17,507 nucleotides of DNA from Limiplasma sp045540635 (GTDB taxonomy: Bacteria; Bacillota; Clostridia; Christensenellales; Aristaeellaceae). A program made the translations under genes and the position numbers. The DNA lies in assembly GCA_045540635.1 (NCBI GenBank), contig JAZQHO010000005.1, positions 1-17,507 on the forward strand. The letters run 5' to 3'. Shown here in pieces: positions 14,032 to 17,507 of this stretch. Within the stretch, counting starts at the first letter, position 1; every line of letters begins with the position of its first letter. The notes below the pieces were generated by a model. It saw nothing but the letters and a program-made list of their open reading frames with translations, was not told the origin of the DNA and did not search any database.

Positions 14032-15000
14032 TTACTTTTTGACCACCGGGCGCACATACTTCCAGTACCTTGTGCAATCGTGGTAGAAATAGAACACACG
14101 TCCCTGCGCCATATCCAGCCGGTAGCCGGTGGCTTCGTAGTCGAAGGCCTGCATGGCCTGCTCGATCTTGGCCTCCACGGCTGCATTCTCCTCTTCAAAA
14201 TCAAAGGGGCCATGCTCAAAAACGATGTATTCGCCCTCCGGCACATCCATCAGCTGCATGCCGGGCGGGATCTGCCCTGCATAGTCCGCAGGCAGCCGTG
14301 CGCCGTAGGCTTCCGCCAGCGGGATGCCCCAGCTGCACAGCCGCCCCTCCGGCTCGTTGATGAATGCCATGATCTGCCCGCTGCTGCTGTCGGCCCCGCT
14401 GCCGCCCAGATCGTCCAGCTTGCCGGGCACGCTGTCCAGGAGGCCGCAGATGGTCTCGCAATCCTGCCCCGGCACAAGGCTCTGCTTCTGCCAGAAATCC
14501 CAGTAGCCGATGCTCTCGTAATTGCGGATGTGCAGAAACTTGTGGGCTGGAATGGTAATGAAATAGCTCTTTACTTCTTCGTTTGTATTGTGCATGCCGA
14601 AACCTCCGGTATCCAGAAGATAGCAGTCGAAAGGATGCAGAATGGTGCGCAGGATCACAGGCACAGGGTTTCTCCGGTACTCGCTGGGGGTGATGCCGTA
14701 GGCCTCCCGGAACGCCCGGGTAAAGGCTTCGTGGGAGGAAAAGCCGAAATCCAGCGCGATCTCCAGAAGCCCGTCCCGGGTATCCCGTACACGCTTGAGG
14801 GCAAAGGCCAGCCTGCGGTAGCGCAGATAGTCCCGGAACGCCATGCCGGAGATCTCTCTGAACTTGCGCGAAAAATGATACTCCGAGTACCCAAACCGCT
14901 CCGCAAGATGGCTGAGGGATAGCACATCATCCGTGCCGGCGCGGATGCATGCATCGATCTCCTCCACCAACTGCTGGATATTCCTGTGCCACTCGCTCAT
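14032..15000 (-). CDS. AraC-family regulator with C-terminal GyrI-like effector-binding domain
   Basis: A 322-aa protein of the Rob/TipA-like layout. The N-terminal double HTH is at about 8-108: LSHLAERFGYSEYHFSRKFR then IALDFGFSSHEAFTRAFREA and YGITPSEYRR. A C-terminal GyrI-like/BmrR-type ligand domain spans about 140-322, with YFITIPAHKFLHIRNYESIG and PEGEYIVFEHGPFDFEEENA. ATG at 15000 is chosen because AAAGGAGGA (minus strand, 15008-15016) is an ideal RBS; the upstream extension lacks one. GyrI-like domains bind bulky hydrophobic drugs. The next gene on the same strand is an MFS exporter, so drug-responsive activation of efflux is the likely role. It is divergent from a second AraC-family gene with back-to-back promoters. 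Confidence 0.92.
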   Translation of the reverse strand: MSEWHRNIQQLVEEIDACIRAGTDDVLSLSHLAERFGYSEYHFSRKFREISGMAFRDYLRYRRLAFALKRVRDTRDGLLEIALDFGFSSHEAFTRAFREAYGITPSEYRRNPVPVILRTILHPFDCYLLDTGGFGMHNTNEEVKSYFITIPAHKFLHIRNYESIGYWDFWQKQSLVPGQDCETICGLLDSVPGKLDDLGGSGADSSSGQIMAFINEPEGRLCSWGIPLAEAYGARLPADYAGQIPPGMQLMDVPEGEYIVFEHGPFDFEEENAAVEAKIEQAMQAFDYEATGYRLDMAQGRVFYFYHDCTRYWKYVRPVVKK

Positions 15001-15106
15001 GGTCTGCTCCTCCTTTGGCTGCTTCCCATTCAGTATATCGCAGCTGCGGCTGTACGGCTTGATCTCATTTGCGCACTTGCCCGCTGCTGAGCCGCTGCAC
15101 AGCACA

Positions 15107-15135
15107 AGCATAGCACAACCCTGTGCAGCCGGCAA
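15107..15135 (-). promoter_or_regulatory. Promoter of the AraC/GyrI-like gene
   Basis: On the minus strand: TTGCCG (-35, 15130-15135), 17-bp spacer, TATGCT (-10, 15107-15112). The match to consensus is moderate, as is common for activator-controlled genes. Confidence 0.5.
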
Positions 15136-15165
15136 TTGTCAAACGGCAGATGCCCATGCTACAAT
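15136..15165 (+). promoter_or_regulatory. Promoter of the second AraC-family gene
   Basis: TTGTCA (-35, 15136-15141), 18-bp spacer, TACAAT (-10, 15160-15165). Its -35 directly abuts the minus-strand -35 at 15130-15135, with the palindrome CAATTG (15133-15138) at the junction. RNA polymerase or one regulator could not serve both promoters at once. Confidence 0.7.
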
Positions 15166-15205
15166 AGCGGCAGAAGTACCCTACCCTGCAAAAGAGGTGA
15201 GTCTC

Positions 15206-16084
15206 ATGCTATCGCTGGCAAAGCGCTACCACCCCATTACAGGGCAGCCCTTCCAGCGGGATGAGACCTATTGGGAGCTGCCGCCCTGCGATGCGCTGAA
15301 GCCGTACATCCGCTGCTTCTGGGGCTCTCTGCGCCCGGTGGCTGCCCGCCCGCGGCCGGAGCCGGGGCTGGTGATCCCCGATACCTGCATGGATGTGATC
15401 TTTCACATCGACTACACAAGCAACCGCTATACCGCCGCCTTCTGCACGCTGGATGAGCACAGCTACCGCACCGGCGGCTGCGATGCGCCGCAGCCCTGTG
15501 TGACCGCCACCTTCGCCATCCGCTTTTACGCATGGACAACCGCTCTTTTTGCCCGGATGGATCTGACGGGCACCCGCAACACCGCCTTTGATGCGGAGGA
15601 TATCTTCCGCCCGCTGGTGGCAGCGCTGCGCCCGCTCCTGTTCGATGTGCCCAGCCTCAGCGGCAAGATCGCTGCGGCAGAAACCTTTCTGCTGGGGCAG
15701 CTGGAGGGGCTCAGGCCGCAGCCGGGGCTGCTCAACGCCGTGCATTGCCTTATCCAAAGCGAAGGCCGTGCCCGCATGAACGATCTGGCGGGCTATGCAG
15801 CCCTTTCGCCCCGCACACTGGAGAGGCTCTTCCAGCGGCATATGGGCATATCGCCCAAAGGCTTTGCGTCGCTGGTGCGCTACCAGCTGCTGTGGCAGAG
15901 CATGGTCTTTGACCCGGCCTTTCGCACGCTGGATGCGGCAGAGCGTTTCGGCTATACCGATCAGGCGCATCTGCTGCGAGATTTCAGACAGCGGCATCTG
16001 ATGAACCCGAAAACTGCGCTGACCTTTGCAAGAGCAGACCTTGCGAAGCAGCGTGTCGGATTTTTACAAGACAACACGCCATAG
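15206..16084 (+). CDS. AraC-family regulator with C-terminal HTH (DUF6597-like N-terminus)
   Basis: A 292-aa protein with the domains in the opposite order to its divergent neighbour. The N-terminal part (about 25-150, with DALKPYIRCFWGS and PGLVIPDTCMDVIFHIDY) resembles the DUF6597-type sensor domain of AraC regulators. The C-terminal HTH_18 (about 195-285) contains MNDLAGYAALSPRTLERLFQ then FGYTDQAHLLRDFRQRH. ATG at 15206 has the RBS AAAGAGGTGA (15191-15200). The upstream in-frame extension would run through the promoter and is rejected. It is followed after 49 bp by the toroid-like gene, so the two probably share a transcript. Its ligand is unknown. Confidence 0.88.
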   Translation: MLSLAKRYHPITGQPFQRDETYWELPPCDALKPYIRCFWGSLRPVAARPRPEPGLVIPDTCMDVIFHIDYTSNRYTAAFCTLDEHSYRTGGCDAPQPCVTATFAIRFYAWTTALFARMDLTGTRNTAFDAEDIFRPLVAALRPLLFDVPSLSGKIAAAETFLLGQLEGLRPQPGLLNAVHCLIQSEGRARMNDLAGYAALSPRTLERLFQRHMGISPKGFASLVRYQLLWQSMVFDPAFRTLDAAERFGYTDQAHLLRDFRQRHLMNPKTALTFARADLAKQRVGFLQDNTP

Positions 16085-16133
16085 ACCCGCTATGCTTGTT
16101 GCTGCCGAAAAACACGCAAAGGAGAGAACCACC

Positions 16134-17048
16134 ATGACCATCTTTGAAAAAGCCCGACAGTATATGTATCTCTGCGCCAGACCGGTAGATCTTGCCCGCT
16201 GGCAGTATCATTTTGAGGGCGGCAGCCGGGAGAATGTACTCCATGCCCTCCGGTACTATCAGAACGAGGACGGCGGCTTCGGGCACGGGCTGGAGGCGGA
16301 CAACTGGAACCCGGCCTCTTCCCCCATCACCACGCTGACGGCAGCGGACATCCTTGCCGAGATCGGCTGGCAGGAGGCAGACCACCCCATCGTGCAGGGG
16401 ATGCTGCGCTATCTTGACAGCGGCGACAGTTTTGACCCGGAGCACCGGCAGTGGCGCAACACCATCCCCTCCAACAACGATCACCCCCACGCCTGCTGGT
16501 GGGGCTATGACGGCAAGGACGAATTCCGCTACAACCCCACCGCCGGGCTTACGGCCTTTATTCTCCGCTTTGCCCCGGAGGGCAGCGCCCTGCGGCAGAA
16601 GGGCGAACAGCTTGCCAGAGAAGCAGTGGATTGGTTCCTTGGCGGCGAGGGCAAGGGCGAAAGGCATGTGGTCGGCTGCTTTGTGCCCCTGTACCATGCA
16701 CTGCGGGAGCTGGCGCTGCCGGGTATCGACTGTGCAGGGCTGGCAGAAGAGCTGAAGCTACAGGTGCAGGCCTCCCTGAGCCCGGATGTATCCAAATGGG
16801 CGGTGGAGTACGCCACCAAGCCTTCCGCCTTCGGCATCGTGCCCGGCAGCTTGTTCTATGCCGGCAACGAAGCTTTGGCGAAGGCGGAATGTACCTTCAT
16901 CAAAGATATGCAGCAGGAGGACGGCTCGTGGCCCATCACATGGCAATGGTGGAACGATCACAAGGAATTCACCACCGCTGCCGTGTGGTGGCGGGGCGTA
17001 TTCTGCATCGAAAACATGCTGTATCTGCGTGCCCACGAGGGGCTGTGA
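16134..17048 (+). CDS. Alpha/alpha-toroid-like protein (prenyltransferase/squalene-cyclase-type repeats)
   Basis: A 304-aa soluble protein rich in Trp. Two QW-like motifs are seen: YYQNEDGGFGHGLE (41-54) and QQEDGSWPITWQWW (260-273), the Q-x-x-(D)-G-S/G-W/F pattern of squalene/hopene cyclases and prenyltransferase beta subunits. It is far shorter than squalene-hopene cyclases (about 630 aa) and I do not see a DXDD catalytic motif, so enzymatic cyclisation is doubtful. ATG at 16134 is chosen for its RBS AAAGGAGAG (16118-16126). No signal peptide or membrane helix is present. It follows the AraC-family gene by 49 bp. It may instead belong to a glycan- or peptide-binding toroid family; the function is unknown. 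Confidence 0.7.
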   Translation: MTIFEKARQYMYLCARPVDLARWQYHFEGGSRENVLHALRYYQNEDGGFGHGLEADNWNPASSPITTLTAADILAEIGWQEADHPIVQGMLRYLDSGDSFDPEHRQWRNTIPSNNDHPHACWWGYDGKDEFRYNPTAGLTAFILRFAPEGSALRQKGEQLAREAVDWFLGGEGKGERHVVGCFVPLYHALRELALPGIDCAGLAEELKLQVQASLSPDVSKWAVEYATKPSAFGIVPGSLFYAGNEALAKAECTFIKDMQQEDGSWPITWQWWNDHKEFTTAAVWWRGVFCIENMLYLRAHEGL

Positions 17049-17098
17049 TCTGCTGTGCTGCCCTGCACTGTGAAAGTGGCGGAACCATCCGTTCGGCG

Positions 17099-17127
17099 TT
17101 GACATTCCTGCGGCGAACCGTTATGAT
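17099..17127 (+). promoter_or_regulatory. Strong sigma-A promoter of the secreted-protein gene
   Basis: Consensus TTGACA (17099-17104), 17-bp spacer, TATGAT (17122-17127), followed by a roughly 40-base leader. This is among the best promoters in the window. No clear terminator was found for the preceding gene in 17049-17098. Confidence 0.85.
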
Positions 17128-17174
17128 ACAAATAACAGTTTCTCCCACAGCACCCATAGAAAAGGAGCATCCAC

Positions 17175-17507
17175 ATGAAGCACTCACGCCGCATTCTGGT
17201 ATTCCTCGTTGCAATGCTGCTGCAGTTCGCTCTCCTTACCACCGCTACGGCGGCTACGGTAGAGAGAAACGGGCTCAAGCTGGACTTCACCACCGATCAG
17301 ACCAGCTACAGCGCAGGCGACAGCATCATCTGCACTCTCGATCTGAACAACACCGGCGAGGAGGAACTGTCCTTCTCTTACGAGGTTGTCCTGCCCGAAG
17401 GCCTTGAGCTCGTTACCGCCGAGCGCAGCGCCATCGTTGTGGGCTCCGAAGAGAAAGCCACCTCCACCTTCTCTCTGAGCGCTCCCGGCAAGGGCGCAGA
17501 CAGCGTG
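17175..17507 (+). CDS. Secreted protein with Ig-like/CARDB-type domain, 5' part (runs off window)
   Basis: The first 111 codons of a larger gene, open to the end of the window. ATG at 17175 has the RBS AAAGGAG (17161-17167). Residues 1-27 are a Sec signal peptide: basic KHSRR, hydrophobic ILVFLVAMLLQFALLTTA, then a likely cleavage at ATAA. The mature part (LDFTTDQTSYSAGDSIICTL then LNNTGEEELSFSYEVVLPEG) looks like a beta-sandwich domain of the kind found in CARDB or COG1361-type surface proteins. Such proteins often end in a membrane anchor or LPXTG motif, which would lie outside the window. The strong promoter suggests it is abundantly made. Confidence 0.85.
   Translation, partial: MKHSRRILVFLVAMLLQFALLTTATAATVERNGLKLDFTTDQTSYSAGDSIICTLDLNNTGEEELSFSYEVVLPEGLELVTAERSAIVVGSEEKATSTFSLSAPGKGADSV

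Noticed and set aside
12044..14086. A 680-codon plus-strand open frame across the MFS gene
   Set aside because: It is a composition artefact: basic, Gln/Arg-rich, no motif, and it crosses two terminators and a promoter that all fit the minus-strand genes.
16134..17048. Calling the toroid protein a squalene-hopene cyclase
   Set aside because: It is half the expected length and I see no DXDD motif.

Overview
This window looks like a chromosomal segment from a gut-type Clostridia species. My best guess is the Oscillospiraceae/Ruminococcaceae side (Faecalibacterium, Gemmiger or Subdoligranulum-like). That guess rests on the highly codon-biased pyruvate phosphate dikinase end, AGGAGG-type ribosome binding sites, sigma-A-like promoters, a TnpV protein and the mix of GC-rich regulator and transporter genes. 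No rRNA, tRNA, CRISPR array or complete insertion sequence was seen.

Layout. (1) 1-548: 3' end of ppdK and its terminator. (2) About 550-4350: an accessory, visibly more AT-rich island. It holds an XRE regulator and a TnpV-type gene coupled to a 91-aa orphan, all on the minus strand. It also holds an 11-copy array of 12-14 bp degenerate direct repeats and a palindromic operator-promoter. These drive a two-gene plus-strand operon: a short HipA/HipT-like kinase, then a protein that appears to combine a HipA-N/HipS-like segment, a DUF2442-like domain and a C-terminal helix-turn-helix. I read this pair as a candidate unusual toxin-antitoxin module. (3) 4355-6088: ECF sigma factor overlapping a membrane-anchored putative anti-sigma factor. 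(4) 6167-8912: LysR regulator divergent from a sodium:solute symporter, with a symmetric site between them.

(5) 8923-12369: a minus-strand operon of lipoprotein, CPBP intramembrane protease, unknown 107-aa protein, OmpR-type response regulator and histidine kinase. Its promoter region carries three TGTAAGA boxes at 11 and 22 bp, which suggests autoregulation by the encoded regulator. (6) 12412-15000: an AraC/GyrI-like regulator followed by an MFS efflux-type transporter. The transporter has its own promoter, a 20-codon leader peptide with a good RBS, and a leader hairpin overlapping the end of that peptide, the arrangement typical of ribosome-mediated attenuation of antibiotic efflux genes. 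(7) 15130-17048: back-to-back promoters, a second AraC-family regulator and, 49 bp downstream, an alpha/alpha-toroid-like protein with QW-type motifs. (8) 17099-17507: a strong promoter and the start of a secreted protein that runs off the window.

Overall this is a regulatory and stress-response neighbourhood. Almost every transcription unit pairs a sensor or regulator with a transporter, membrane protein or candidate toxin. All assignments come from reading translated motifs and sequence patterns by eye; no database search was run.
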